Assembly: GCA_963732355.1 (NCBI GenBank) | Contig: CAVSZD010000003.1 | Span: 1-64,000 of the forward strand | DNA length: 64,000 nt | Direction: 5' to 3' | Origin: JADKAV01 sp963732355 | GTDB lineage: Bacteria > Actinomycetota > Actinomycetes > S36-B12 > UBA10799 | Shown here: positions 48,076 through 57,356 of the stretch, one piece after another | How the letters are laid out: each line of letters starts with the position of its first letter | Position numbering within the stretch: the first letter of the stretch is position 1 | Notes under the pieces: model-generated | Seen by the model: the letters and a program-made list of their open reading frames with translations, nothing else | Database searches by the model: none | What the model was told of the DNA's origin: nothing | Translations under genes and position numbers: made by a program

Positions 48076-48717
48076 TCACAGTCCCCAGAACGAGCCGGAA
48101 AGGCCGGCCTCGCGAAAGTAGGTGGCGGCTTGCGAGGGTTCGCGGCGCACATATCCGGGATCCAGGCGTCCCGCGTACCAGCCCCGGGCCAGGTTCCACA
48201 GGGTGGTCAGGTCCATGGTGTACCCGCGATCGTTGCCCGTGCGTTCCAGCCAGTTGTCAACGCAGCCCATCGAGCAGAACAAGCTCTGATTGCTGCAGGT
48301 ATGCACCACGTCGTCCCACATGTGCGAGACGGGGACGAGGAAGTGCGCCACCTCATCGCCGGCCGGGCCTGCGGCCGTGTCCACGTTCCAGGCAAGGGCT
48401 CGCCCGCAACCCGGACATCGGGTGGCGACCAGCACCGGGCTCTGCGCGGGGAGCAGATGTGGCAGCGCGAACGAGTCCCAGGCACAGCCGCCCCACCAGA
48501 GAGTGTCCCTACCCATCACCGAGAAGCCCAACGGAACTGATGAGAACGGGTGGGCCATCACGATGTCACCCGCGGAGTCCAGGACTATGTGCCGCGTGGC
48601 CGCCAACGCCCGTAGGCCTTGCGTGACGTCGGATTCGTCCCACTCCCAGCAGGTGGGCGGATGCCCTGTGCTCGCGAACGACTCGTAGACGGCCAGTCGA
48701 AGATCCTCGAGGTCCAT
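48076..48717 (-). CDS. Alkylmercury lyase (MerB)-like protein
   Basis: 213 aa from ATG 48717. A winged-helix-like N-terminal half is followed by the MerB core: IVMAHPFSSVPLGFSV and GGCAWDSFALP, where the Cys and Asp match the C-x-x-D pair (Cys96/Asp99) of MerB. A later Cys-rich part (TCSNQSLFCSMGCVDNWL) may supply the second catalytic Cys. No mer regulator, reductase or transporter is nearby, so organomercurial lysis is unproven; many such homologues are uncharacterised. It follows the NYN gene on the same strand. Confidence 0.72.
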   Translation of the reverse strand: MDLEDLRLAVYESFASTGHPPTCWEWDESDVTQGLRALAATRHIVLDSAGDIVMAHPFSSVPLGFSVMGRDTLWWGGCAWDSFALPHLLPAQSPVLVATRCPGCGRALAWNVDTAAGPAGDEVAHFLVPVSHMWDDVVHTCSNQSLFCSMGCVDNWLERTGNDRGYTMDLTTLWNLARGWYAGRLDPGYVRREPSQAATYFREAGLSGSFWGL

Positions 48718-48787
48718 TCCCACAGTCTGCCTCGTCAGCGCCTCGGGACGGTCGATCAATGCGTGCGCCCAGGTGGTCCCACAGTCC

Positions 48788-49759
48788 TCACGTGAGCTGC
48801 TCGAACACCACCCAGAACCGGGAACGAAGCATATGTCGGGCGACATCGCTTAAGTCGTAGGTGCCCAGCTTGTCGCTCAGGTCCACGAGCAGGGCGCGGT
48901 CGATCTCGCTGGGTATGAACGGTTTGCCCGCTGCCAGCGCGCCGACATCGGTCGGGCTGGCGCTCTGGAGGTAAGACTCCAAGACTCGTCGGGCGACCGG
49001 ATCGGCCGCCTGCTCGACATCGTCGACGTCGTCGTAGCCCGGATGCACGACCGCCCGGCCGCCCGTGGAGACGGAGTACGCCAATGTCGCGCTGGGTGCG
49101 GTAACGGTCGGCGGGTGCCTGGTCCCGAGATCCTTCGGGGTGGGGATCGCAGGCGAGGACGGTTCTGGGCTTGCAGAGACCGGCGACACCGCTGCCGGTG
49201 CTGGCTCGGGCGGTTCGACCTTCATCAACCAGTTCTGGATCGACTCCGGCGGAAGCATGATCAACTCATCCGCCGCCCTAAGCAAGTGGTGGCTCACGCC
49301 GTGGGGCTTGTTGTCCATGCCCGGAACCGCAAGGATCACGACCTGGACGCCGTGGATCTGTGCCTCCTCGACGGCTTCGGTGAGATCGTCGTCTCCTGAG
49401 ACCAGGAAGAAGACATCTGCTGCGCCGTTTCGCGCGTGGGCGACCAGGTCCAGCCCGATCCGCAGGTCGACCCCCTTCTGCTGGCCGTCGACGCCGAACC
49501 GGCCGAGTCGCAGTTTCACGCGGGGCAGTTCACCGATGCGTTTCTGCTGGGGATCCGGAACCGCGTCTTTAGCCGAGTCATACCAGTGGATCCGCAGCAG
49601 CGGCAGGCCCGAGGTGTCCTGCGCTTGTTGGCTGAGTGCATCGATCAGTTTGCGGTACTCCACATGGATGCCGTTTCGAAGCGACGTGCCTGTCGCGCGG
49701 GTCGCAGCCGAGGCAAGCAGGTAACCGGCATCCACGAACACCGAACACTTCGATCTCAT
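48788..49759 (-). CDS. NYN-domain ribonuclease (LabA/DUF88-like)
   Basis: 323 aa, ATG 49759. The N-terminal NYN/PIN-like domain (about 1-170) has the acidic residues of the family in SVFVDAGYLL, KGVDLRIGLDLVAH and FFLVSGDDDLTEAVEEA. A Pro/Ala/Ser-rich linker (about 185-230) joins a C-terminal helical domain (about 255-323) resembling the OST-HTH/LOTUS-like ends of related proteins (tentative). NYN proteins are metal-dependent RNases. Upstream of the MerB-like gene on the same strand, 70 nt apart. Confidence 0.82.
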   Translation of the reverse strand: MRSKCSVFVDAGYLLASAATRATGTSLRNGIHVEYRKLIDALSQQAQDTSGLPLLRIHWYDSAKDAVPDPQQKRIGELPRVKLRLGRFGVDGQQKGVDLRIGLDLVAHARNGAADVFFLVSGDDDLTEAVEEAQIHGVQVVILAVPGMDNKPHGVSHHLLRAADELIMLPPESIQNWLMKVEPPEPAPAAVSPVSASPEPSSPAIPTPKDLGTRHPPTVTAPSATLAYSVSTGGRAVVHPGYDDVDDVEQAADPVARRVLESYLQSASPTDVGALAAGKPFIPSEIDRALLVDLSDKLGTYDLSDVARHMLRSRFWVVFEQLT

Positions 49760-49845
49760 GACTCCACAATGGCAGGCGATCGGTACCAGAACGCGGTTAA
49801 CGAGGCCTAGAGTGAAGCCATCTTGCCAACTTCCTGGGAGCGGAA

Positions 49846-50895
49846 ATGACGGCGAAATTGGACCCCCAGCAGCGTGCGATGCGCGCGGTCATCCGAGGAC
49901 TCGGGATGCTTCCTGAGCCGGCACAGCGGGTCATCGCGGGCAAACCCATCGAGGTTGACGGGCAGCGGTTGCTCACCGAGGTTCAGATGGCCTTGCGCCT
50001 GCTCAACGCCATCCCCGGTTCCAGCTTCGAGGAATTGCCGATCGAGCAAGCGCGTCAGCAGATCGATGCCGAGTCGATGATCTTCGGCGATCCCGAACCG
50101 GTGGACGTCATCGAAGACATCCAGATCCCCACCCGTGACGGCTCGGTGGCCGGCCGGGTCTACATCGGGTCGGCGAGTAGCCCGACCGCAGGTTCAGTGG
50201 CCTACTTCCACGGCGGGGGCTGGGTCGTCGGCAGCCTGGTCTCGGTGGACTCGGTGTGCCGGTTCCTGGCCGCGCACACTGACTTGGTTATCGTCTCGGT
50301 CGACTACCGGCTCGCTCCTGAACACCCGTTCCCCGCGGCGGTGCACGACGCCGTCGATGCCTACCGCTGGCTGCGCGAGCACCCCGACTGGGGCAGCACT
50401 GTCGCGGTGGCAGGTGATAGCGCCGGCGGCAACCTGAGCGCGGTGGTCAGTGCAGTGACCCTGGAGGACGAAAACGGTCCTCCGGACTTCCAGTTGCTGT
50501 TCTTCCCGGTCACCGACGTCAGCACCAAGCACGACTCGTACCGCAAGTTCGCGAAAGGCTACTTCCTCACCGAGGCGCAGATGGACTGGTACATCGCTCA
50601 CTACGTGCCGGATCCTGCGGACCGTCTCGATCCGCGCGCGTCACCGCTGCTCGGCGATCCCACTGGACATCCGCCGACGCATGTAGCGGTATCGGGCTTC
50701 GACGTTCTGCGCGATGAGGGCATCGCCTACGCACAGAAGCTGCGCGCCTCCGGAGTCCCCACGACTCTGCAGGTCGTCGAGGGTCACATTCATGCGTTCG
50801 TGAACGCCACTGGCGTGGGCAAGTGGAGCAAGCGGGCTCTCGCCGAAGCCACCTTGGCGCTCTCAGACGGGATGCGGCAGGCACGTCAGCGCTGA
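49846..50895 (+). CDS. Alpha/beta-hydrolase, hormone-sensitive lipase family
   Basis: 349 aa, ATG 49846 with GGGAG upstream. HSL family motifs: oxyanion AYFHGGGWVVGS, nucleophile elbow AVAGDSAGGNLSAVV, catalytic Asp in SGFDVLRDEG and His in EGHIHAFVN. The residues before the HGGG form a cap (about 1-100). Cytosolic esterase, substrate unknown. Convergent with the DUF3467 gene, 13 nt apart. Confidence 0.9.
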   Translation: MTAKLDPQQRAMRAVIRGLGMLPEPAQRVIAGKPIEVDGQRLLTEVQMALRLLNAIPGSSFEELPIEQARQQIDAESMIFGDPEPVDVIEDIQIPTRDGSVAGRVYIGSASSPTAGSVAYFHGGGWVVGSLVSVDSVCRFLAAHTDLVIVSVDYRLAPEHPFPAAVHDAVDAYRWLREHPDWGSTVAVAGDSAGGNLSAVVSAVTLEDENGPPDFQLLFFPVTDVSTKHDSYRKFAKGYFLTEAQMDWYIAHYVPDPADRLDPRASPLLGDPTGHPPTHVAVSGFDVLRDEGIAYAQKLRASGVPTTLQVVEGHIHAFVNATGVGKWSKRALAEATLALSDGMRQARQR

Positions 50896-50908
50896 GGCAG
50901 GTCTGGGC

Positions 50909-51208
50909 CTACTCCTCGTCGGTGCGCAACTGACGCGGCTCGTTGCCCGTACGCCGCTCCCATTTGGACAGTTCAGTCTCGAGGGCCTTCATGATCTCGA
51001 ATACCTGGGACGGGGGGATCCGCACCCGTGAGACGACCTGGGCCTGAACACTTGGACCACCGTCATCGATGGGTTGCGGTGGCCCGGCGAACGCAGCGAA
51101 ATCGATCACGAACGTCTCACCCGACTGCCATACGACCACGAAGTCGGCGTAGTGGCCGCCCGCGTCAGTCGGAGGTGCGAGGTTGATGTTCTGGGGCTGC
51201 TGGGTCAT
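50909..51208 (-). CDS. DUF3467 protein
   Basis: 99 aa. One small domain: HYADFVVVWQSGETFVIDFA, then SRVRIPPSQVFEIMKALE, the hallmark of DUF3467, whose structure and role are unknown. The acidic end is typical of short cytosolic proteins. It diverges from the membrane protein gene at 51305 with about 100 bp between starts. Confidence 0.8.
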   Translation of the reverse strand: MTQQPQNINLAPPTDAGGHYADFVVVWQSGETFVIDFAAFAGPPQPIDDGGPSVQAQVVSRVRIPPSQVFEIMKALETELSKWERRTGNEPRQLRTDEE

Positions 51209-51304
51209 AGGTCAAGGCTAGCCGCCGGATCGAAGTGGTTCGTCTTTGACGACCCACCCCCTTTGGGGGAAGCGTTGGACGTTCGAAGCAGTACCGTGTC
51301 CTGT

Positions 51305-52393
51305 GTGAATGGGCCCGATGACGCTGAGGACTTCGCGCCCGCAGAGCCCAATTCCCGGGCGCTCAACCGCCGGATCGTGAAGGCGGTGGGCATCGTCCTG
51401 GTGCTCATCCTGCTGTACTACTCACTGTTCGTATTGCTGCCCAGCGAGTTGGACTGGAACACGGTCTGGGCGGATCTACAGGCGCTCACCGGTTGGCAGA
51501 TCCTGGCGCTGGTGGGGTCCGGTCTGTTGACAATCATCGCGCTGGGCTGGACGTCCAAGGCGTCGCTGCCCGACTTGACGCTGTATCAAGGCACTGAGTC
51601 CTCGGCCACCAGTCAGCTCAGCGCCTTCGTGTTCCCGCCGCCGGCTGACATGGCCATCCGCTTCGCGATGTACCGGACCTACGGGTTCTCAGACGAGCAG
51701 TCCGCGGTGGCAGTGATCCTCGCCATGGTCGCGCGCTACGCGATGGTGGTGTTCATGCCCTTGCTCGGGTTGGGCCTGGTTCTGCTGGCAGGGCAGGGCA
51801 GTTGGACCGGATTCGCCTGGTTCCTCGGGATCGGCGTGGCGTTCGTACTGGTGATGGGCTTGATCGTGCGGGTGGCACGAAGCGAGTCGGTCGCCCACAA
51901 GGTGGGTGCCTGGCTGCAGCGTGTTGCAAGTCGGGTGATCCGTCTGTTCCGACGGACCCCGCCTGAAGACCTCGAGAGAAGTGTCGTCGACTTCGGCCGG
52001 CGCACCCGGGCCACCTTGGACAAGAACGGCCGTGTCCTGATCGTCTCCAACATGACTTGGGGTCTGGCCAACGCGTTGGTGATGGGTCTGTGCATGCGCT
52101 TCTCTGGACTGGGCTCGGACGTGGTCACTTCGGTAGCCGTGGTCTTCGCTGCGGGGCTGGTGATGGCCATCAACATGCTGCCTATCCCCGGCAAGGATGC
52201 CCTTGCGATCACGTGGATCTCCACGATCCTGGGGATCACGTCCACCGTTGACGTCAGTGATCTCGGCACTGCGATGCTGCTGTACCGCTTGGTGACCTGG
52301 ATCCTTCCCATGCCAGTGGGCGGTATCACGTTCCTTCTCTGGCGCAGGCGGGTGCGCAAGCAGGGCCCAGTTGAAGCGCCTCAGGCCAGCTGA
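51305..52393 (+). CDS. UPF0104 / lysylphosphatidylglycerol-synthase-like membrane protein
   Basis: 362 aa from GTG 51305 (GTG 51296 also possible; no ribosome-binding site seen). About eight membrane segments, beginning IVKAVGIVLVLILLYYSLFV, with the family loops FVFPPPADMAIRFAMYRTYG and LPIPGKDALAITW. These flippase-domain-like proteins occur in lipid and glycan export; this one has no synthase domain. The last 13 nt overlap the convergent SWIM gene. Confidence 0.8.
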   Translation: MNGPDDAEDFAPAEPNSRALNRRIVKAVGIVLVLILLYYSLFVLLPSELDWNTVWADLQALTGWQILALVGSGLLTIIALGWTSKASLPDLTLYQGTESSATSQLSAFVFPPPADMAIRFAMYRTYGFSDEQSAVAVILAMVARYAMVVFMPLLGLGLVLLAGQGSWTGFAWFLGIGVAFVLVMGLIVRVARSESVAHKVGAWLQRVASRVIRLFRRTPPEDLERSVVDFGRRTRATLDKNGRVLIVSNMTWGLANALVMGLCMRFSGLGSDVVTSVAVVFAAGLVMAINMLPIPGKDALAITWISTILGITSTVDVSDLGTAMLLYRLVTWILPMPVGGITFLLWRRRVRKQGPVEAPQAS

Positions 52394-52950
52394 TCCTGGT
52401 CCCAGTTGAAGGGCACCACTTCAACCGCGGCCGCGATCCTCTCACGGAAGGTTTGCTGCGCCGCCGGGCTGCGCAGAACGGCAAAGTCCGCCTCGTCGAG
52501 CGCGGCGATCTCAGGCTCGGCGTCGACACCGGTCCACATGGCGCGCGTGGCCGGTTGGGTGTCCACGAGGAAGGCTGCCACGTAGGCGAGCGCGGCCGCG
52601 TGCTTGCACCAGCCGTAGTCGCATCCGTACGGGCAACTGCAGGTGGCGTCGATCCGGTCGCTTCCCGAGATCACCACTCTGGCCAGCCTGACCTCATATG
52701 GCCTGCGCGTGGATCCCTGGATCTGCGCGCTGAAACCTTGTTCATCGGCTTGCAGTCCGAGAACCTGTCCGGCACGTGCATAGGTGCGCCCGCGGCCCAA
52801 GATTGTCGCGCTGGTCTCCATCGTGGCAGCCGCCACGATGCTCACTGCGGCCGGATCCGTGACCTTCCCGGGTTTGGGTACGGCCACTCCGCCCTGCACG
52901 GCGATACGTGGTTTCGCTTCGTACCAGCCACCACGGTTGCGCGGGCTCAC
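52381..52950 (-). CDS. SWIM zinc-finger protein
   Basis: 189 aa, GTG start overlapping the SNF2 stop (GTGA). SWIM motif C-x-C-x7-C-x-H is seen as CSCPYGCDYGWCKH (about 106-119), after a beta-rich region GRGRTYARAGQVLGL. SWIM domains bind DNA or protein and are often encoded beside, or fused to, SNF2 ATPases. The coupling here makes a two-protein remodelling unit likely. Confidence 0.88.
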   Translation of the reverse strand: MSPRNRGGWYEAKPRIAVQGGVAVPKPGKVTDPAAVSIVAAATMETSATILGRGRTYARAGQVLGLQADEQGFSAQIQGSTRRPYEVRLARVVISGSDRIDATCSCPYGCDYGWCKHAAALAYVAAFLVDTQPATRAMWTGVDAEPEIAALDEADFAVLRSPAAQQTFRERIAAAVEVVPFNWDQDQLA

Positions 52951-55490
52951 TGCAGGACCTCATCGCGCACCAGGCCTACGAGGGCGCTGAGCTGGTCATC
53001 GGACAGTTCGGTGACGGCTGTGTCGGTGGACCTGATGACCGAGGCCGCCAGTTCGCGCTTGGATCGCAGGGCGAGGTCGATGCGGTCCTCAAGGGTCCCC
53101 GGGCAGACCAGAACGTGAACGGAGACCTTCTGGTTCTGCCCGATGCGCCACACGCGGTCGGACGCCTGGTCCTCTACGGCCGGGTTCCACCACCTGTCCA
53201 GGTGGATGACGTGATTTGCCCGCACGAGCGTCAGTCCCGTGCCGCCTGCTTTGAGCGATGCGATGAGGATCGGCGGGCCGTCGGGCGCGCTGAACTGCTC
53301 CACGGTTGCTGCGCGGGCTGTGCGCGAATCCGACCCGGTGAGAGTGGCAACCTCGACCCCCAGTGCTTGGCGCAGGTGGTTGGCGAGATCCGGGACGAAC
53401 GAGGCGAATTGGGTGAAGACCACCACTGCCTGACCCTCATCCACGATCTGAGTGCACAACTCCACCAAGCGGCTGATCTTGCCCGAACGCTCACCCAGGC
53501 TGCGCCGGGATTCGGTCAGCAGCGCGGGGTGCACGCAGATCTGCTTGAGCCTGGAGATTCCGCCAAGTACAGCCGCCCTGCGCCGCAACTTTGGTTCGCC
53601 TGCGCTGCCAGCGGCTCGGCGCAACTCGTCCAGAGCGCCGAGCATGTCGGTCACGACGGCCTCGTAGGCGCCCACCTGCTCGCGGGTCAGGGTGCAGTCG
53701 TCGCGAATGACCTCGCGGTCGGGCAGATCCGGGAGGATTCCCGGGTCGGTTTTGACGCGCCGGAGGATGAACGGCCCGACCACGGCGCGCAAACGGGTCA
53801 GGTCCTCGGGTTCGCCGTCGGCAAACCTGTCCATGAACTGTTTGCGGCGGGGGAGTAGTCCTGGCTGGGCGAAAGCCAGCAGCGACCACAGGTCACCGAG
53901 GTGGTTCTCCACGGGAGTGCCGGTCACGACAAGACGATGGGTCGCTGTCAGGCTGCGGGCGGCACGGGCGGCTCGCGTGTCCGGGTTCTTGATCGCCTGC
54001 GCCTCGTCCAGGACCACGCGGTGCCATGGCGTCTGCAGCAGTTTCTCATCCCGCGCGAGCAGCCCATAGGTCGTGACGACGACGTCAGCATCCAGCGAGC
54101 CACGTTGCGACCCGTGGAAGGCCTGCACGCGTAGTCCGGGGGTGAATTGGGCTGCCTGCCGGGCCCATGTGTCGACCAGCGTGACCGGGCACACCACGAG
54201 GGTGGGGCCCTTGTGGTCGGCTTGGATCAGAGTGAGAACCTGCAGGGTTTTACCCAGACCCATGTCGTCGGCGAGGATCCCCCCGACCTGGTTGTCAGCC
54301 AGCCAGGTGAGCCATTCGAAGCCGGCTCGCTGATAGGGCCGCAAGGTGGCCTGGACGTCTTTGGGTGGCTTGGCCTTGCGTGCGGTCTTCAATCCTTGCG
54401 GGAGGAGGTCACCGGCATCGATCTCCACACCCTCAAAGGCGGGGTCGGCCAGCAGGTCGGCAGGGCTGACCCCGCGACGAAGCCGACGAGCCAGGGCCGC
54501 CAGGCGGTCGGCATCGCCTGGCCCGATCCGCAGCCATCTGCCTTTCACCGAGACCAGCTCGGACTTGGACGCTGCTAGTGCCGCGAACTCTTTCGCGGTA
54601 AGAGTCTGACCGTCCACCTCAAGGTCAGCCTGCAGCCCCAGGCTTGTGACCTCAAGGGTTCCGGTTCCACCTGAGGTTGAGAGTCGGCGACGGACCGGCG
54701 CCCGGCGGAGCAGCCCCCCGGGCGCGATCACATCGAAGCCCGCAGACTGCAGGCGCGGCGCAACGGCGTCCAAGAACTCCAGGACGTCTTTGTCCGAGAG
54801 GTCGACGGACCCGCGCGAGACTCCTTGCAGGGTCGAGGGCAGCCACCTGCCCCATGCCCGGCGCAGCATTTCAAGTTCGGTCTGTTGGAACCTCTCCCAC
54901 CCGGTGTGGGTGGCGCCGAACATCTGGGGGTCTGCGCTCTGCCAGGGCAACCGCGTTGTGGCCTCGTCGATCCGGATAGCCAGCGGTTGCAGCGACCACG
55001 AAGTTTCAGCTTCGCCAGGTGGGCTCAGGACTATCGTCAGGCGGGCATTGGCCGCACAACGAGCGACCACGTGCTCCGCCCAACGGCGCATCGCGACTCG
55101 CTCGGAGCGCAGTGGCAGGAACGGGCGGTCGGCGGTGGCCGCAGATATGCGGTTGTCGACCACCTGGGCGACGAACTGGTCGAGCGTCTGCGCTGGCGTT
55201 TCGGTGTTGACCAGTCCGACGGACAGGCAGTCTTCGATCGCCTTCTCCAGGTCAGCGGCCGGCGCCGGGTCGGGCGCTGCGCGCCATGTCCACCCGTCGG
55301 GACCGGGAACCGGAACACTGCGGTTGTCAGCGGCCCGGAATGCCGCGGTCACCAGGTGGCCCAAGGCGATGCAACGCGCACTGGCGCTGCCATTCAACCC
55401 CTCCGCGAGCCACCCAGCAAGCTCGGCATCAACCGGACGCTTCCACAGCAGGGTGCGCTGCATGCCCCCCGGTACCGGTAGGGAGCGCAA
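52947..55490 (-). CDS. SNF2/RapA-type helicase
   Basis: 847 aa as read from TTG 55490. Helicase motifs: I DDMGLGKTLQVL, II DEAQ (VVLDEAQAIKNP), III VVTGTPVENHLGDLW, V SLKAGGTGLTLVRANHVIHL and VI DQASDRVWRIGQNQ, in the last 480 residues; the first part is the bacterial SNF2 N-terminal region. The as-read start is poor. Upstream, another frame from GTG 55584 reads VDVPVDVILDHQGPLDDGGG and has a -10 (TACCCT) 6 nt before it, so the true start is probably 55584 with an indel near 55470-55490. It acts on DNA with the coupled SWIM protein. Confidence 0.9.
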   Translation of the reverse strand: MRSLPVPGGMQRTLLWKRPVDAELAGWLAEGLNGSASARCIALGHLVTAAFRAADNRSVPVPGPDGWTWRAAPDPAPAADLEKAIEDCLSVGLVNTETPAQTLDQFVAQVVDNRISAATADRPFLPLRSERVAMRRWAEHVVARCAANARLTIVLSPPGEAETSWSLQPLAIRIDEATTRLPWQSADPQMFGATHTGWERFQQTELEMLRRAWGRWLPSTLQGVSRGSVDLSDKDVLEFLDAVAPRLQSAGFDVIAPGGLLRRAPVRRRLSTSGGTGTLEVTSLGLQADLEVDGQTLTAKEFAALAASKSELVSVKGRWLRIGPGDADRLAALARRLRRGVSPADLLADPAFEGVEIDAGDLLPQGLKTARKAKPPKDVQATLRPYQRAGFEWLTWLADNQVGGILADDMGLGKTLQVLTLIQADHKGPTLVVCPVTLVDTWARQAAQFTPGLRVQAFHGSQRGSLDADVVVTTYGLLARDEKLLQTPWHRVVLDEAQAIKNPDTRAARAARSLTATHRLVVTGTPVENHLGDLWSLLAFAQPGLLPRRKQFMDRFADGEPEDLTRLRAVVGPFILRRVKTDPGILPDLPDREVIRDDCTLTREQVGAYEAVVTDMLGALDELRRAAGSAGEPKLRRRAAVLGGISRLKQICVHPALLTESRRSLGERSGKISRLVELCTQIVDEGQAVVVFTQFASFVPDLANHLRQALGVEVATLTGSDSRTARAATVEQFSAPDGPPILIASLKAGGTGLTLVRANHVIHLDRWWNPAVEDQASDRVWRIGQNQKVSVHVLVCPGTLEDRIDLALRSKRELAASVIRSTDTAVTELSDDQLSALVGLVRDEVLQ

Positions 55491-55726
55491 CTGTCCAGAA
55501 CCCTGCCCCGCCGCCGTCGTCCAAAGGTCCTTGGTGGTCGAGGATGACGTCGACTGGGACGTCCACTACGAGTGCTCTCGCCACGCTGACAGGGTAATTG
55601 CTGCCAGCGTGGCCTGGATGACCGCGGTCAAACTCGACATTCAGGGCTGACCTGCCAACCGAACGGCCCCTTGTGCAATCTGATCATGCGGGACATGGTG
55701 GCGTTTTCGGCAGAAGGAAGTCACGC

Positions 55727-57301
55727 ATGGTTTCAAAGGTTGGTCTTTGCGTCGCAGCAGCGTCCGTTCTGGTAGTGGGGGCGCCGGCAGCGGGATGGGC
55801 CGACCCGGGAGGGCAGGGCAACGGCAAGCCGACAGTTGGTGCCCGCAGTCTGGGCGATCCGCTCCTGCCGCAGATCGGCAACGGCGGATACAACGTGCGG
55901 CACTACCGGATATACCTCGACTACGACCCGGTGACGAACTCGTTCAAGTCCGCGAAGACCACCATCTACGCGAAGGCCTCGAAGAAGCTGAGCCAGTTCA
56001 GCTTGGACTTCCAGGACCTGGATGTGTCGTCAGTGAGGGTCAACGGTCGTAAGGCCGGATTCAGTCAGGTGGACGCGACTCCTCAGCTGAGCCAGAACCC
56101 CGAGGTGACCCAGCCGATGAAGCTGGTGGTTGACCCGCACCCGTCGACCTGGCCCAAGGCGGGCAGGAACTTCACTGTTGAGGTCAACTACTCCGGGACC
56201 CCCGAGGCCATAACCGACGCGGACACGTCGATCGAGGGCTGGATCCAGGCGTGCCACCCACTCGCGCAACCGCAGACGTGCGACGGGGCCTTCGTCGTCA
56301 ATGAGCCGATAGGCGCGCAGAGTTGGTTCCCGTCGAACAACTACCCCTCCGACAAGGCGACCTTCGACACCGCGATCCGGGTCCCGCAGGGCAAGACCGC
56401 GCTCGGTGTGGGGGAACTGTCGCAGAAGAAGCTCAATGGCGACGGCACGGTCACCTGGCGGTGGCGCGAGGACGACCCCACCGCCACCTACCTGACCACC
56501 GCAACGGTCGGCGACTTCAACTTCGTGATCGACTCGATGACTGAGACGTCCACGGGCAAGACGCTGCCGCTCTACAACGCGGTTGACAGCACGGCCACAC
56601 CTGCCCAGGCGCTGCAGATTCAGAACTCGTTGGATCAGGCTCCGGGTCAGCTCAACTTCCTCAGCGACCTCTATGGCCCCTACCCGTTCGATTCCAGCGG
56701 TGCGGTGGCCGATCGGGCCGCTGGCGTGGGGTATGCCCTGGAGGTGCAGGGCAAGCCTCACTACTCCGGCAGTTTCACCTTCGCCAACCCGTCGATCGGT
56801 GTCGGGACGCAGCTGCACGAGCTCGCCCACCAGTGGTTCGGGAACAGCGCCACGCTGGCGACGTGGGGTGACATCTGGTTCAACGAGGGTTGGGCGAATT
56901 GGAGCGATTGGTACTGGACCAGTCAGGTACAGGGCGGCGATGATCCGGCCGTCATCTTCGACGATTTGTACGCGAACACCCCGGCGGAGGATTGGGAGAT
57001 CGCTCCGGCGATCCTCGATGGAGACCCGGCAAACTTGTTCGCATTCTTCCCCACGTACGAGCGGGGAGCGATGACGGTGCAGGGCTACCGGGAGATCGTG
57101 GGCGACGACCGCTTCTTCGGGTTGGCGCGCGACATTCTCGATGAATACGGCTACTCCAACATCAGCACGAAACAGTTCATCGCAGAGGCGAAGAAGGCCA
57201 GCGGTCTGAAGGGTGCCAAGCTCGCGCTGCTGGACCAGTACTTCCAGCAGTGGCTGTACGGACAGACGAAACCGACGATCCTGCCGGAGGATTTCGCCTG
57301 A
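55727..57301 (+). CDS. Secreted M1-family zinc metallopeptidase
   Basis: 524 aa. ATG 55727 has AAGGAAG upstream and a signal peptide (VGLCVAAASVLVVGAPAAGW-A). The aminopeptidase N fold is seen from the beta-sandwich N-terminus; the zinc site HELAHQWFGN (about 383) and the second Glu in NEGWANW 22 residues later are intact. The GxMEN-like exopeptidase loop is present only as GVGYALEVQG, so cleavage preference may differ. Secreted, monocistronic, possibly for nutrient peptides. Confidence 0.9.
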   Translation: MVSKVGLCVAAASVLVVGAPAAGWADPGGQGNGKPTVGARSLGDPLLPQIGNGGYNVRHYRIYLDYDPVTNSFKSAKTTIYAKASKKLSQFSLDFQDLDVSSVRVNGRKAGFSQVDATPQLSQNPEVTQPMKLVVDPHPSTWPKAGRNFTVEVNYSGTPEAITDADTSIEGWIQACHPLAQPQTCDGAFVVNEPIGAQSWFPSNNYPSDKATFDTAIRVPQGKTALGVGELSQKKLNGDGTVTWRWREDDPTATYLTTATVGDFNFVIDSMTETSTGKTLPLYNAVDSTATPAQALQIQNSLDQAPGQLNFLSDLYGPYPFDSSGAVADRAAGVGYALEVQGKPHYSGSFTFANPSIGVGTQLHELAHQWFGNSATLATWGDIWFNEGWANWSDWYWTSQVQGGDDPAVIFDDLYANTPAEDWEIAPAILDGDPANLFAFFPTYERGAMTVQGYREIVGDDRFFGLARDILDEYGYSNISTKQFIAEAKKASGLKGAKLALLDQYFQQWLYGQTKPTILPEDFA

Positions 57302-57320
57302 GATTGCTTGTGCACAACCC

Positions 57321-57356
57321 TTGACAGTTGTCGTACATGTGTTCGATAATGAGGTA
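57321..57356 (+). promoter_or_regulatory. Consensus promoter giving a leaderless HNH mRNA
   Basis: TTGACA at 57321-57326, 18 bp, GATAAT at 57345-57350, then GAGGT and the ATG at 57356. Transcription start, 6-7 nt after the -10, falls on the ATG. The GAGGT next to the ATG is too close to be a ribosome-binding site. Confidence 0.8.

Noticed and set aside
54646..55650. Plus-strand frame opposite the SNF2 N-terminal region
   Set aside because: Low-complexity Arg/Pro/Ser composition with no motif; the minus strand fits a helicase.
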